64,000 nt of DNA from Lineus longissimus. Taxonomy: Eukaryota; Nemertea; Pilidiophora; Heteronemertea; Lineidae. The translations under genes and the position numbers were made by a program. Below, piece by piece: positions 10,135-23,800 of the stretch. The stretch is taken from contig NC_088312.1 in the NCBI RefSeq assembly GCF_910592395.1, positions 21,647,292-21,711,291 of the forward strand, written 5' to 3'. Position 1 is the stretch's first letter. Every line of letters starts with the position of its first letter. The notes under the pieces were generated by a model, which searched no databases, was not told where the DNA came from, and was given only the letters and a program-made list of their open reading frames with translations.

Positions 10135-12080
10135 ATCTTGCTATAAATCAGGATGCACTGTTACTATGCACTATGTTACAGTTGCAAGTCCGGCACACTT
10201 CCGATAACGGCATCATCCTCTCATTAGTAGAAACTCGCCCCGTGGCTTGTTAGAAGATCTTCTCAGCGCGGCAATTATTAAGAAGTAAGATTTTTTCCCA
10301 GCCTTCCCGTCGTGCAGTCTCCTGATATAGCCTTTTGTATTGTTTGGGATCAATTGATGTCATTATCCAATGGATTAGATATTTTATCATTTCATATCAG
10401 CACATGTTTGGTGTAAAGTAGACTCAAGATAATATGCCAAGCAGCAACTCGTTACGAACAATACAAAGATTTAGCAATGAGCCAATTACTGTAGCTTCTG
10501 GCCATGTCCCAGGGGGCAACAGATTGTAAGCAATGGGCTCATATGTACTGGGTCATGTATCATGCATCACAGCGCATCTTTACACATTCACAGCCTATAC
10601 AATGCACAATATATTATTCATAAACCTTTAGAAAGAGTTACATAGGCCAACTCTTAGGCAATGGTCCCATGGGCACCCTCCAGCTGCTATGTGAGAATAA
10701 AGGTTTTCCGAATGCAGATTAGCGGAGTCTTCTTATGGATTGTCAAATCACAACCACACCAAGCAAATATCTGTTTTAAAATTGGGACTTACGAAGAATA
10801 TTTAGACCTAGCGGTTCTGATTGGTAATCCGCCAGGGACGTCAGACAAGTATGAGATGAAAATGAAAGTGTGTTGAAAGCGAATTTATTGACAAATTAAC
10901 TGAAAAGCTGACTGGTAGCATAATAACTAATATCAGTGCTACCCTTCCATGCTACTCCAGTTCAACCCTCAAACATGGTACTTGCGAGCTGGGTTTCGAA
11001 AGGTCTCTCACACAGTCATCGTGTTTAATGAAAACTATAGGCTCGAGAAATGAGGGTAAGATTAAGTCACCAAGAGTTGCCAATTGCTCTAACAGCTAAA
11101 ATTACATCATATTCATGTTGGAAGCATAGTATCGCTCAATCAACCAGACACAATATTTATGCCCAGATTCCTCACTCACCTGTGTTGTTCCATTCCTGTC
11201 ATTGAGGATTTTCATTCTCGATAATATATAATTACACAATCTCGCCCATTACGGTGTAGGCATCAAGTCAGATGTAATTTCAATCTGATAAAGATGTTGT
11301 TCGCTTGCTAATATCTTAATGCCATCTAATTCACGTCAAGAATAGCATGTTATTATTCTCCACAAATATCTAGTTTCGTAGACAACAATATAACTTTTCA
11401 AATTATCTTTCGTTAAGGGGATTTTGAATAAAGATTGCATTCGGTATGTCTATTTTAATTTTTCTGGTATGTGATAGCATGTCTGGACACCCGAGCACAC
11501 GTTTTGATCATAAAAAGCTCAATTCGCTTTACATGCGACGCCGTGTCTCGGAACCTATCGTGGATTAAGCTACTTTTATAAGTTAACGCTCATCTTCATT
11601 TTGAGGTACAATAATATAGTCTACAGTTTGAAACAGGGATATACTAGGTTTTCGGTTTTCGGTACAGAAAAGGAAGACAACATCACTACATCAAGGAGAT
11701 ATATACACGTTACAAAAGGTATCCCGATAATGAAATTATTGTTAGTTCTCAAATTTTAACGTCGTAACTTCTTCCTGCAGATCTTTTAGCTGAAATTGTC
11801 AGGGTTTTTGTGACTTGAATTCGTTGAGAGCTACGACACTAAAATTGGAATGCGGTACATAGATCTATACCCCCCCCCCGCAAATGTAGACTAGGCTTTC
11901 TCGTTAATAGGTGCAGTTGATACGACTTATACCCATTGGCCACTGTGTCATTGGTACATGTACATCAAAATTAACCCGTGGAAACCATCAATAGTGCACG
12001 TTTGCACAATGACAAATTTTTCTTGCCCTGGTGTCAATGCTTCACCAGATGAATCCATCGTCAAGAGCTAACGTGCCGAA
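10135..12080. other. No gene recognised
   Basis: AT-rich sequence. On the minus strand at 11180-11215 a frame MKILNDRNGTTQ runs from an ATG into the perfect donor ACACAG|GTGAGT, a possible short first coding exon with no other support. A C9 tract lies at about 11871-11879. Confidence 0.5.
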
Positions 12081-12087
12081 TCGTCTG

Positions 12088-12109
12088 ATTGGTCGTTTCG
12101 CTCACGTGA
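12088..12109. promoter_or_regulatory. CCAAT box plus E-box cluster
   Basis: GATTGGTCG (an inverted CCAAT box) and TCACGTGA (12102-12109, a palindromic USF/TFE-type E-box) lie 10 bp apart in a locally G+C-richer stretch with several TGAC/GTCA words. It resembles a proximal promoter, but no adjacent first exon was identified. Confidence 0.25.
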
Positions 12110-13764
12110 TAACCTGGCTGATTTGATTGCCGTCACTGACTGGCCTGCTGGGAATACAATGTCCATATTGACTCGATGAAGGTTCACCGGGAGCAAGCAG
12201 TGATGCATACATCGCGCAGTGTATACATCCGTAAGGAACTCAGGATAGAATACTAACTAACTCTATATGAATATAAGGCCAAGAGACACATTTATTGAAT
12301 TAGGACATAAAAGCATTATTACTTCGACTCCTCTCAATGGTACAACCTTTATCTGCTGCAACCATCGCAATATACCTGTTTTCGTTCTTTATTTCCCATG
12401 TTTCCATATTTGAAACATCGTAAACACCTTCTTTATCGTTTATAAAAAAAACCTAATTTTGGTCAGCTTGTCTTGGAATAATAAATCTTCTTATAAGAAC
12501 GACTTGGGGGCTTGCGATTCTCCAAAAAATCGTCTTCGGTCTTGTAATAACTTTAGAACAGATTGGGGTAAGCAATTCTGTGATAATCACGCGGACCATG
12601 CACTTTGGTCGCAATTATCATATCCATGATCATAGCGGCATGAGATCGTGTTCCCTCCTCATCACATCGCCTCAGCCATTTCTTTCACGATCATTCCTCA
12701 TGAATACTAACGATAATTTAATCCATATTGCCATACTTCGCAATAACTGTTTTTGTGATTAGTTACTCTTTGTCAGAATATTAGAATTTGGTGCGCTTTA
12801 TCGGAAAATTAGAAATAGCCAATAAAGGTCTCTGGAAGACAATTATGATACCGCGCTAAAAAAATGTCTTGCATACTCTTTGCCTCATCAAGGTACCTTA
12901 ACAACAACCTATTGCGTTAGCACCATGATGTTGTTGATGACGCTTTGACAAGAAACGGGGCTGCGGGCTATCACTTGGTAGCATATTGTGGTCATTCTTT
13001 TTCTTTGAGCGTATCTGAAGTGGTCAGTGACATGGAACTGAAGAAATAAGCTCGTAAATGGGTGGTTCTGGCTCCTTAAGTCGTGTTTGTGAAGGGTAAA
13101 GCATCAACTAATTTATCTGTTTGTTTATATTGTAACTTAACAGACAAAATTACATCGATTCATAGCAATAGTAGAAATCAATTGACAAAGAGACAATAAT
13201 AACACATGGTTATTTTCTTAAAGTGTGTGTGCATATTTTGAGCATTATCATTAAGTGGTTTATTGTTTCTGTTATTCTAAACTACCCATTTATAATTTAA
13301 TACGTTGTTTTTGAAAAAGTGATATTATCTTGTTTTGACTGGCTTGGATTACAGCCCAGCTTTGCTTATTGCTGTGGACCCCTGGCGATGAAAAAGTCAT
13401 GCGGCGAGTTGTTGACACTCGACACCTAACTCATTCTTAACGCACGCTGATTCCGACGAAAAAACCCCATTCGTCCCGATGTTGTCCACATATTGATGGT
13501 TACCGGTAGCTTTGGCGCTAATCAGAATTATTCTTCAGATTCTCGGCCAGAAGCGCTCTTAAAAAGCAAAAGAAAATTAAAAGATGGAATGGCCCAGAAA
13601 AAAGCTGGCCGGTCCGCTTATATGATAGTTATAAAATCTTGTGTCTAACAAATGTCTCACCTGACACTTGCCTAAATTATGATTTTGTAGTTTGAGGCTT
13701 GCCCAGGGAGAAATGAAAATAATTACTTGCCAATGAACATAAACCGGGCGGGGAACTAAACTCG

Positions 13765-14148
13765 GTGTTCTTTCGAGACTGTAAGAGGCATCAAGATCTA
13801 GATTTCGAAATAAAATTACTGAACCTGCGGCATCGTTCATCAAACCTCTTCCAAAATTACTTCCTCCGGGCAATAAAAATCTCAAAAATCGTTCTTGGTC
13901 GCGAATGCCTAAAGCCTATAATGCTTTATCCCGATGATTACCATAAACCGAGCCTTGGGTGTCGCTTAATCATCACCAGCACCGATTTCAGTCGCACTTG
14001 CTCTTCAGTTTCCCCTCGAGCTATAGTTGTGCTCAGTTTTTCAGCTCCGGGCTACTCTCACAGAGAAAAACAATGTGCTCGAGAATCATTGAGAGGTCGA
14101 TCTGCAAACGTATCTTTAAGAAAAAGGCACGTTTGTGATTCTGTGTGA
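13765..14148 (+). CDS. Unassigned ORF, 127 codons
   Basis: A 127-codon open frame, charged in its first third (CKRHQDLDFEIKLLNLRHRS) and Ser/Arg-rich at the end. On the opposite strand 13577-13885 is also open for 102 codons and holds a donor in frame (TGTCAG|GTGAGA at about 13661). The two cannot both be coding. I recognise neither and see no repeat signature. Confidence 0.15.
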   Translation: MFFRDCKRHQDLDFEIKLLNLRHRSSNLFQNYFLRAIKISKIVLGRECLKPIMLYPDDYHKPSLGCRLIITSTDFSRTCSSVSPRAIVVLSFSAPGYSHREKQCARESLRGRSANVSLRKRHVCDSV

Positions 14149-16356
14149 TTATGCCAGGGCAGCTCATAAATCAACCAATATGTTTAGTACATTTTCTAAG
14201 AAGGAAATCTGGCAAGTGTTAGATATCTTGTCACGTTCCAAACTTAACATTCTTTAATTCTTAAATCAAGACTCGAGACAGAATGATTTGTCGAAGAGGT
14301 TAGCTCGCATGGCATATATTGTCTTGTCTTGTCTTGATCCCACAAATTTTATTGTCACAATCACCTGACTACGCCCATCACGACAGATCGATATTACCAA
14401 CTTTTCATGGGTCATCAGTACCTTCCTTCAAGTCACAAATGTTTCCACTCCGCTCCCAACATGCTTATAGCTGATCTCCTGCAGCTGTTCTGGCGATGAT
14501 GACGGAAAACACGAGACGTGGGGGCAAATTTTGGCATGTTTGTTCGTCCATGTTGTGACTTCAACATCATAAAACAAAAAGTCTGTTCTCAATTAGGATA
14601 TTTCTCGAAAATATTGAGATATGTTAATTATAATCTTAAAGTGAATCTGACAGCTCCTCGGATTTGAATACCAAACCATTTCATTTCAAACCCGAAAAAT
14701 CATGTTGATTAAAAAGTCATGTAATAAGACGCCACTTTAATGCTAAATCCATTAGAGTTACAGCAAAATAATTGCGACCTGAAGTGGATTTAGCTGTTTT
14801 TATGGTCTGAACTCTTCAATCATTATTGAATAAGCTATACTGCAAGTCAGTACTGCACTGGTGACATTTTGCACCATGATCCGACCTGTAACCTATAATC
14901 CACGTAGAAACGAAAATTCCATTAGAAATGTGCTGGTGTCATAACCCTGTCATAATATTTATTGGGTTCATTCATTGGTCTTCAGTGGTGTTCTCAAGCG
15001 TAGCTTTTTTTCTAACACGTCTGCCCGAGTCCAGCCTCGGTAGTCTATGATATTGATACTTGAGCTCGGGATATAAATTCTCCTTTGATCTGAAAAAAGT
15101 AAACATCGGTGACCTGTCATGATCAGGTTCTGTCTCAAGCATGTTACAACAGCTCAGAAGTGCAATCGCTTAGTGCTCGAATCATCATGCATGAAATAAT
15201 CATCATGATAAAACTCGTTCAATTGTCGAAAGTGTGTTCAACAGGCTGGACCAGCGACAATCGAAATCTTTGGCAGGATGCGCAGCAGGAAAGGCCTTTA
15301 TTAACAACGCTGGAGACTGTTCTGCGTCGGTGCTTGTCGGACTACTTTTCCCACTACCCATGAACTAGTCGAGTTAGCTTCACTAATTAAGATTGATCCA
15401 TATTTTTTCGCGTTTGCTCCGATGATTAAGCGTGATCCGAGTAGAAATCCAATAAAGTCATCCAGGGATGTGACGAATGAATAAAAATATAGGATACAAA
15501 AACAACTTCTGTACACATGTGCCAGTCATGGCCTATCGTTAGCTGGCTTACCTGTAATGTGCAATAGAAATACGATAGTTTATTTTATAATTCCATAAAT
15601 ATTGTCAGTGTTGTTTTGTAATTTGGTCACATCTGAGAGCAAGGAGTGCATTTAGTGTTAAAGTCTGATCGTTGTTACCTGTGGCTAAGAAAGCGATGGA
15701 TCATTGCGTGTGAACCGCACGAATCGACATCAATCTTGAAACATAAGTCGACTTGATTCGTTGAAGCTTTTTTTCTTTCGCGCGATGCCCCATTATCATA
15801 GTTCTCAACACCTAAATACGTAGTTGACATTCAGAGCCAGAGTAGTTAAGGGATCATATAGAACGATATATGACCCGATGTATAGCTCACCTGCATATGA
15901 ATATCTTAAGAATATTACTTGCTAAGGATTATTTATGACCGGGGTCCACACATCACATTGGAGAGGTGAAAACATGCATAGCATGTGTTGCCCTTTTCGT
16001 CTTTTAAAGAACTGCACAAAAATATCAGGTGATTTTTAAGTTCGAAACAGAGCCAGAAGTATTTATTACTAACCCACAAACCCCGTGCTTGCTCGAAAGG
16101 TATCGCCTTTTATTCTCAAAGCAGTTCCAACTGCCATCGAATTTGCGATGTGTCCAATTTCTAATACCAGTTCTCCATCAGTAATTCTTGTTCGGGTAGT
16201 TTAACGGTGATCTAGTGTAGAAACTGATGACCCAACCAACTACAAATACATGTAGGGGAAGCCAGTCTGAATCAACGTCTGAAGCGATCCTTTAGGTTCT
16301 TCCCCATCACGCGAACTATAAGGTTGAATGTGGGTTATGTCGTTGAACGTATGTCA
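14149..16356. other. No gene recognised
   Basis: AT-rich. An 81-bp minus-strand interval, 15552-15632, has a strong acceptor (CACTCCTTGCTCTCAG) and a strong donor (TTACAG|GTAAGC) but stops in all three frames. It could only be an untranslated exon. Confidence 0.5.
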
Positions 16357-16368
16357 TTATGGACTTAC

Positions 16369-16740
16369 CTGATCTTTACGTCTAGACCGTAAACAAGGAA
16401 TACGGTTTAAAATAAGGCAGAATTGCCGTCTTGCCTGTATGAGCCAAGCTATTATTCTCTGGTTCGAGCTACTAATGCAACACTTCCATTCACTGCTGTG
16501 AGTGCCAAGCTCCATTCCATCATGGTGTTTCTTCAGAGCCGTTAACGCTTCGCCTCGGCAATGCTTTCTTATGAATTGTAAACGCGTGGTCAATAAACAT
16601 GACATAGTATGCCATGTTTTCTCAGATTCTATTGTCACCTGTGACCCATATATACACGTCAGCCTGCATGATACACGTGCATTCGCAAGACTATTCATAT
16701 CCAGCGGGTGACGATTTGGCATCAGGAACCGGATAATCAT
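16369..16740 (-). CDS. Candidate exon: long open frame ending at a perfect donor
   Basis: A minus-strand frame is open for more than 120 codons and runs into GATCAG|GTAAGT, then closes three codons later. The peptide contains KKHHDGMELGTHSSEWKCC and ends RSRRKDQ, in phase 0 at the donor. Possible internal acceptors exist, so the true 5' boundary is unknown. The composition is Arg/Cys/Ser-rich and matches no family I know. The combination of length and donor is suggestive only. Confidence 0.25.
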
Positions 16741-17082
16741 ATTATGATATCGACTTCATGTCGTATCTTTCAAATAATCGTGACTGTATGGATAAAATCT
16801 AAATGTAATTCTATCAACTGTGATAACTACGATATGCAGTCTATGTAGTAATAACCATCCTTAAAAAGATGGCGTGAATGATAATTGCTTGATATCGGCA
16901 ATACCTTTTCAAAAGTATCGTTTCTCCTGGTCCGAGTTCGTGCGAAAATACATCACGAACTTCATGTATTTTTGTTTGACTCCGGCGATCCATTACATAT
17001 GCTCAATATGTGGATCAGAGGCCCTCTTACTGTCATCGGCATGTCGCTCTGTCATCTTCAGGATGTAGGAAGATCATTTTAA

Positions 17083-20000
17083 GCTTCTGTAATGGCCTTG
17101 CGACTCGGCTAATGTCAATCAAGTTCGCACGTGTCAGGTTTACATGATTCTCTGTGGTGCTTTCCTGGTGCTTATTGATAATCTGCATATCATTGATTCC
17201 TGCGAATATCCCAATAAAAACGAGCAAAAAATGCTCAGCTCTGCCTACGAAGGATGGATAGCTCTTAGTGCCAGAGTAGTGGTGCATGATCTCATCACTA
17301 TCCTGATTGCGTCTCATGTTTATTTCCTAATTTTGGGAAACAGTAAACAAATCGAGAGGAGTAGGCACAATTAGGAAAATACCCGCCTCCACGTGTTACA
17401 ATAGAGTAATCAGGCAAATGGTCTTGCATTTTTGTGCAACTGGTTCCAAATATTATCAATCATTGATATTACTTTTTTCTTTCTCATAACATTAATATTA
17501 TATGATATTACTCTTATTTCACCATGCGATACGGTTCTCATTATCCGCACTTTCATTTCTGTCTCCATTAAGCGTTGTGCTTGCAGCTCCGAGAGGTAGA
17601 CATGCCTTTGTGACTTGCTGTCTGCTGCAGGGTATAGCTGCCTAGCAACCCCTTCTCAACAAGACATGTCTGCGAATGAGGCCAAATGTGCTTGTCTTTT
17701 TTTAAATGATATATTGGTGAGAGGTATTGTGCTGGTGGGATGGCTTTTGTAAAAAAAATTCTGATCAACATGACAAAGTCTATCTTATAATTTACTTTTG
17801 CTTTAGAACTTTATGTTTCAAACATGAAATGTGCACTGGACTTGTACAAAAAAAGTAATTGACACTAAAAAAACCTAGCTGTCCCATTCCTTAGAACAAA
17901 CCATTGGGTAGTTCAAAAGTGGCAATAATCATTGTTACTGGTTTGGCGCTCGTCTGTTGAACCGTTCTGTTCCTTCATAACAATTACAGGAAGATTGTTT
18001 TGATACTGAGCGCCCTGGCTGCTTTCGTTTCAGCATCCCAATAAGTTAAAGTGATGTAACATTTGTCTAATGGGCTTTAGCCCTGGTACGTACCATGTGG
18101 CCCACCGGCACGGGTACTGGTATTAGTTGTAGTTGTACCTGTACTACTAGATGTTGATGATGACGAATAGTCAATATCAACTCTTGTATTTTGGAACGTC
18201 AAGCATCGATTTCACATTTTTAACATGTTTGGTGTCAAATTCCCACTCTTAGGTTCATTTCAGCATAGTCTAATCGTAGTAAAGGATAAATACGAAATGT
18301 CACCTAGTAGATGCATTACTTTACTGTAACAGTTACCTTATATTCACTTTTTGACGACTAAGTATCGGGTTCGAGAAACAAACACGTTAGTAGTTGGTGC
18401 ATTATTCACGTTGTTTTATACTCATTTTGATGTCATCCGATATATGTCTCTCCAGAATATCTTTGGAGGGGAAACTTCGCAATTTTTAGAAATTGGAGTG
18501 GGATGATTCAACCCCAATGAACCCAACCTCATCGATCATAGTCATGAATAATCTACTGGGAAATCAAGTACATTGCTAATTTCATATTGCAAAGTTGCTG
18601 AGAGATGTTGAGCTTTTACATTAGTTACCTCCTGAATGAAAGCTGTTGCACTAATTGCAAGCAAGGACCAGTATACATTAAGAATAAGACAGAGTAGCCT
18701 TCCATGCCGACATAATTGATCGCATCACATCAACCGGACTCCAGACAACATAACAGCTACCTGTTCCACACACCTGAGACTTGACCCACTGCAATTTGCC
18801 ATGACAAATCAAGCAGTGCGAATATGATGGGCAACAATCGATATGTATCATCTGAAATGGAGATTGACGAGCAGACGCCTAACTTTAATGAGGGCTTGAC
18901 AATTATTGGATTTGTTAAGGTTTTTTTCTTGCGACTCGTATATGGATGTCTATCATCGAGTGTAATATGTAATAACATCGGATATATACACATCAGTTGC
19001 CTATGGCGAATAACGTGATAGTTTTCTCAGTCAGGTGCTTAACTGATTCACTTTAGTTACGCTTTATCTTTTTATGATGGTATAGTACCCCCGAACGCAC
19101 ACACCCATACACACTTTATCGAGAGGTACTCGTCTTTCTTTGGGTAGTCATCGGTCACTCAAAACCACCATTGCAAGCACTTCTTCAGGTTGCACAAAGT
19201 GCCCCTCTACCGCCTGCAAGCGTCTCTCGTTGAATTTAGGATGAGCCAATGACCGAATACGTTGTCACAATGGTATTAGATGCAAGTGTCAGGTGTCTTG
19301 ATCAACCATCATCTTTCAAACAGGCCAAGCCCCGAAGTGTTCGGAAAGGTATACTACGATCTTCTGATATCAATGCTATCTCTTCAGCCAAAGTAACATT
19401 CGAATCAAGGGGTTGGATGATAAATCAACTCTATTCTCATATGGGCAAAATGTTAGAGTGATAGGCAGCCGTAAGATTTGATCATTATCAACGCAGAAAA
19501 AGTATTATCAATGCAACGCCATCAGCAGAAACTCAACAGTTATCAATATTCTTCGTCTTAGCGTTCGACAACGATCAAAACAAGCCCGCTTCTAAAAAAG
19601 GATTCGACAGCTACATATACAAACATATTTTCTTGACGAAAACGACGCCTTCTTTTTTGTATGCGCTAAAAAAGCTAAAAAAGGGAACAATATACTCGAG
19701 ATATGAGATATGGCAACCTTATACATTTGTAAGAGACAACAACCACAAATCGCTGCTATGCATTTCGTTGCCTTGGAAGTCATCATACTACAGAATCAAC
19801 AACAGCAAGGCAAACTTTAAACACATCTCAATATGAGAATGTATTTAGCACGCTGCTCCCAACAAAAGCGTTGTATGATATCCTATGAGGGAGCGGCAAA
19901 GGCTGTTCCTTAGAGACAGGCTACAGGCAAGAGCATTGGCTAGGTAAAGAGGCCACTAGGGACTAGGATGTTCTGCTATCTCTCAGTACATCTGTGTCAG

Positions 20001-20120
20001 CGCTATCAACTATTGTACGAGGAGAAATCATATTCTCTTCGTCAGACCAGACCCAGTTACCGACTGTGGAAGCTGTGGAACGGGTAACCTGGACACCAGG
20101 AAACGGACCCCTCATTCTTG
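17083..20120. other. Mostly no gene recognised; one exon-like interval
   Basis: At 18774-18851 (minus) the acceptor CAATCTCCATTTCAG and donor TCTCAG|GTGTGT enclose 78 bp. They encode DTYRLLPIIFALLDLSWQIA and VGQVS in phase 1/1, which resembles a membrane segment. A phase-0 reading of the same interval is also open. No homology or partner exon was found. The rest is AT-rich. Confidence 0.4.
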
Positions 20121-20122
20121 CC

Positions 20123-20130
20123 TATAAAAA
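20123..20130 (+). promoter_or_regulatory. TATA-box-like element
   Basis: TATAAAAA is preceded by about 80 bp richer in G+C (GAAACGGACCCC and similar). The expected start about 30 bp downstream falls near CTACATTGCAGTGC. No plus-strand coding exon follows closely, so this is weak. Confidence 0.2.
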
Positions 20131-20281
20131 GTCACTCCTCACACTACATTGCAGTGCATCCAGTGCATAGAGAAAATAAAAGAGGCAAATGATAGCCGTA
20201 AAAGTTTTTTTTAACACGTTTGGCCTTCTCCATCTCATTCCAGGCCTGTCACATTGGGATCAACATTCCACCGAACCCTAA

Positions 20282-20499
20282 TCACCGTTTGCCTGACACT
20301 TTCCATCTGATGATCCGCTGTTTACTCAGGAAGACATCGTCGTATTGGCGAGCGAGCTCCTGATCAGAATCCTGATATATCCCCAGTGGATTAACCTGTT
20401 GCTGTGTACTGCCTTTACCACTGGTATGATCATCGTCTCGACATGCATTATAGCATAGCATGTGTGGGTTGCTGGATTTCTTCCCTGAACGAATATGTC
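20282..20499 (-). CDS. Candidate terminal exon, unknown protein, C-terminal tail
   Basis: The acceptor TATGCTTCTTTTACAAG precedes 72 codons ending in TGA. The peptide is hydrophilic: CRDDDHTSGKGSTQQQVNPL, then GIYQDSDQELARQYDDVFLS, ending KQRIIRWKVSGKR. The enrichment in Asp, Gln, Ser and Lys is what one expects of a coding cytoplasmic or linker tail. It begins with two bases, matching the single base left by the candidate exon at 20598-20650. The intron between them would be 98 bp. No clear AATAAA lies just downstream. The family is not recognised. Confidence 0.35.
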
Positions 20500-20597
20500 C
20501 TTGTAAAAGAAGCATACTGTGAAGGATTAGTGATGTAGCCCGCCATACAAAGCATTTTGCTGCTTTACCTATTTAGTCGATTGCCCGTATGTCTCAC

Positions 20598-20650
20598 CAA
20601 TGCCTTTGTATAGCATGGTTGAGTTGGCGGCTGGATTGACGATGATACAC
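20598..20650 (-). CDS. Candidate penultimate exon joined in phase to 20282-20499
   Basis: A long pyrimidine-rich acceptor (TTCTCATTGTCATTGTTGACAAG) and the donor GCATTG|GTGAGA enclose 53 bp. They encode CIIVNPAANSTMLYKGI with one leading and one trailing base. The exit phase fits the following exon. The upstream exon, which must end with two bases of a codon, was not identified. The motif IIVNPAANS is suggestive of a conserved loop, but I cannot name the family. Confidence 0.3.
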
Positions 20651-20830
20651 CTTGTCAACAATGACAATGAGAACGACAAGGCCCTCACATGTATACAGAA
20701 ACGCCGGCGTACATTGGCTTCACACTCGGAACGTGAAACCTTTGTTCGGCGGCTTGTCCGATTACGCAATTGCTTGATTATCTTCCACCTCGGACAAAGA
20801 GTTTTTTCCTTCCACATGTTCTGTTCATAA

Positions 20831-23800
20831 GTGTCTTTGTTCTGTACAAGTGTAGACCACCTAAAATTATACTATACCGTATGTTGCCTCAACGAGCACA
20901 GCACAGTCCACAGTATGTGTGGGCGGTTAGCTTGGCCGATCGTATTCTATACGGACGGGACGTCTGCAATAAAGGATATTTCCCCTAATCAAGAGGGGCT
21001 TTCATCCTGCCTAATACATTTATACCACACTGTGGGAGTACTAATATCTACTTTCGAACTGTCGCGACGTAGTTTGGATGGGTTGCTGCACATGTCTCCA
21101 ATCAAGAGTGTTCTTCTGATGTGTTCTTAAAGAAGATTGCATCCTGTGTATTGGTTGTTACATGTACTTTGAATCTTGTTTCTGTAAATGTATTATAGGT
21201 TGGAGAAAAAAACAGTTGCGTCTTCATTTTGTAGAGTGCATCGGCAGGTGGGTTTCTGGTGAATCCGATGTTGCTTCCCTCACCCTTGTTCAGATGCAGT
21301 GTAGGGTGTAAAGTTTAAACAGAAGAACGAAAGATGAATGAGCGAATGGGGAGAGTGCTGCCCTAAGATCGGACAGACATTAAAAAAGAACCTAACAGGT
21401 GCAATAATACCCCCCCCCCAAACACACACTCATTTTGAATTACCTGGTTGAACTTTCACGGAACCTGTGATGAAGGTGTTGCGATTTTTGAACCCACTTC
21501 TTTTCAGTATATATCTTTAACGGCGATAATGACAGGAAATTGTAGAAAAACTGTCATTTCTTCGAATAAACTAACTCTGGTAGCTTTGGTCTTTCTAAAA
21601 CGGGTCTTAAGCGCTCTTGGTAACGGCGATGGACAGGAACTTATTTCCGTTTACACCACGTCATCAATTCTCAAGTGACCTTCTTGCCCTTATCGAGTGA
21701 CATTGACCTTTTTCTCTTTACACACGCGAAGAAAAATGAACTTCCAAATCAGCAGTCCCCACATAACACGTTATCCTTTAAATTGGTTACTGATCACTAC
21801 ACACAAACCATAAATCATCTAACAACAGCCAAGCCCATTTTAGCTTCAAGCTTAAAAAGTGCAGTATCATAAGGTAGTAACTAGTACACCAGTTTAGCAA
21901 TTGGTCTATTTAGTTATCGTTTCGGAAGTCAAAATCAACACACTGGCGGGTGAAGAGCCTGGCGCGAAATCCCTCACTTGTTCAAACAATGCATGCTATC
22001 AACAAGAATTAGTGTCTATCATAGCAATCAATGACTTATTTACCTTCCATCAATTCCTTGTCATCAGCTACTATGTCAGTTCTCGGTTGTCATGGTATTA
22101 TAATGGTCCAGCACTAAATATCCATTTCGGTTTCATTCGTCATTTGTGGTCGACTAATCGTTTCTCTTATTTTCGCTAACTTCTTTCAAAGTCTGACAAT
22201 CTATTTCCAGGCTTGTATTTCCTCCAAGATAATTGCGTCTGGAATTAAATTTCCGATTAATACGCCTTCATTTCTTGTCGCTTTGTGTTCAGCAGCTGTA
22301 GAAAACTGCTTACAATACATGAGAGTTTGCCGACATTTTCTTAAATCGGACTGAAAGTAGTTTTACCGACGAGAAAATTGAGATGTGAGCGTGCTGCTGG
22401 GTGTTGGTGTCCATCTGCAATGCCTGCCTTCCTTGCCGCTCAACAGTGACGAACGACCCACAGCACCTTTCCGGTTGGTGAATGGGGAAACTTTCGGAAA
22501 GAAAAATGAGACCATGTTGTCTTCGTTTCGGTTCAATAGTTCTGATCTAAAGAGCCAATTATGCGAAGCAACGTTAGTAATTTTGCAGTTGTTCCAATGC
22601 AGCAGTTCTCTACCCCCGAATCAGCCCCGCCAGTGCCTCATAAGATTGTCTCTGGAGCTATAACTACTGAACTGAGTCCTGATTTCTTCGTCTTATTCAT
22701 CTTCTCGATAGATTCTCCATCCACTTGTGCTGGTGCTTTTGGTCTCTGGTTAGTTAAGGCTTTGTCTTCTGAGTTTTTCCGGCTTTTCCGTGTTTGCCCA
22801 GGTCGTCCTAGCCTGTCGTATTTCGACTTCCTTCATCATGTATCATTCAATTAGCGGGCGTGAATTTCAGTGGATGTGACACCGTAAGAGCTAACTTCGC
22901 AGCCCGGCTCCCAGGAAGGCTTTATTGATGAAGGAAGGAAGCTTGGCTTGTCTGCGCTACTGGCAAGCCTTTTTATCCAACGTTGACATTTCCTAGAGGA
23001 AGCGTAACCAGTTGTTTGAAAGTGGTGTGAGCCACCGTGTATTACTTCACACCAGTGCCAAGACCGTAATCCGCCTCTTTATAATAGCCAAGCTCATTAT
23101 CATTTTAATTGATTTATCAAAGGATTGAGTTAACTTAAATGGGCCATCAACATTCAACAGTTAATATAAGAAGTCGTCCGGTGAAAATTTGTATTTTCAT
23201 CAATTTCAATTTAAAACGCTGATCTTTGACTTACAACTTCAGCACTGGGGTCATTAATCAAAGCAATTAATCTAAACGCCGTGTCTGTTTGAGTCGACAT
23301 GCGGGTTAGTTTTGAACGAGTTGATGGCATGTTCGAATAGCATTCCGCGACGTTACTATTTATAGCTCACAAGGTCATTTGAATAAGATATTGATGACGG
23401 TTTAGTCACGTGACAGTCGGACATCGACACTTATTTCTACGCATTTGAGCTTATTTCAAAGTCAATTATCTTTGACCCTGCATTTTTTTAGCATGAATGA
23501 TACCATGGAGTCAGAGAGAGAAATATTCAGAACAATCATGTAGTATTTCCAACACTCGGACATGTGCCAGATTGAATCTAACTGCCATCATTAGAAAGCC
23601 TGAATCCATTCCGAAACCGCATGTTTGTCCGACATTGCCTGTAATTCAGCGATGGGGAAATAGAGGGCAGCAGCTGCAGTGACCTCATTATCGCGGAATG
23701 CTATTGTTCGCTACACGGGGTGTACCACTTTTATTTACACAGCTTTTGAATTATATGATATATTGTTACGTCTATTTGCCCTCGCCGTAATGAGCCTATC

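Noticed and set aside
15552-15632. Minus-strand interval with excellent acceptor and donor
   Set aside because: Stops occur in all three frames. It can only be an untranslated exon, for which there is no further support.
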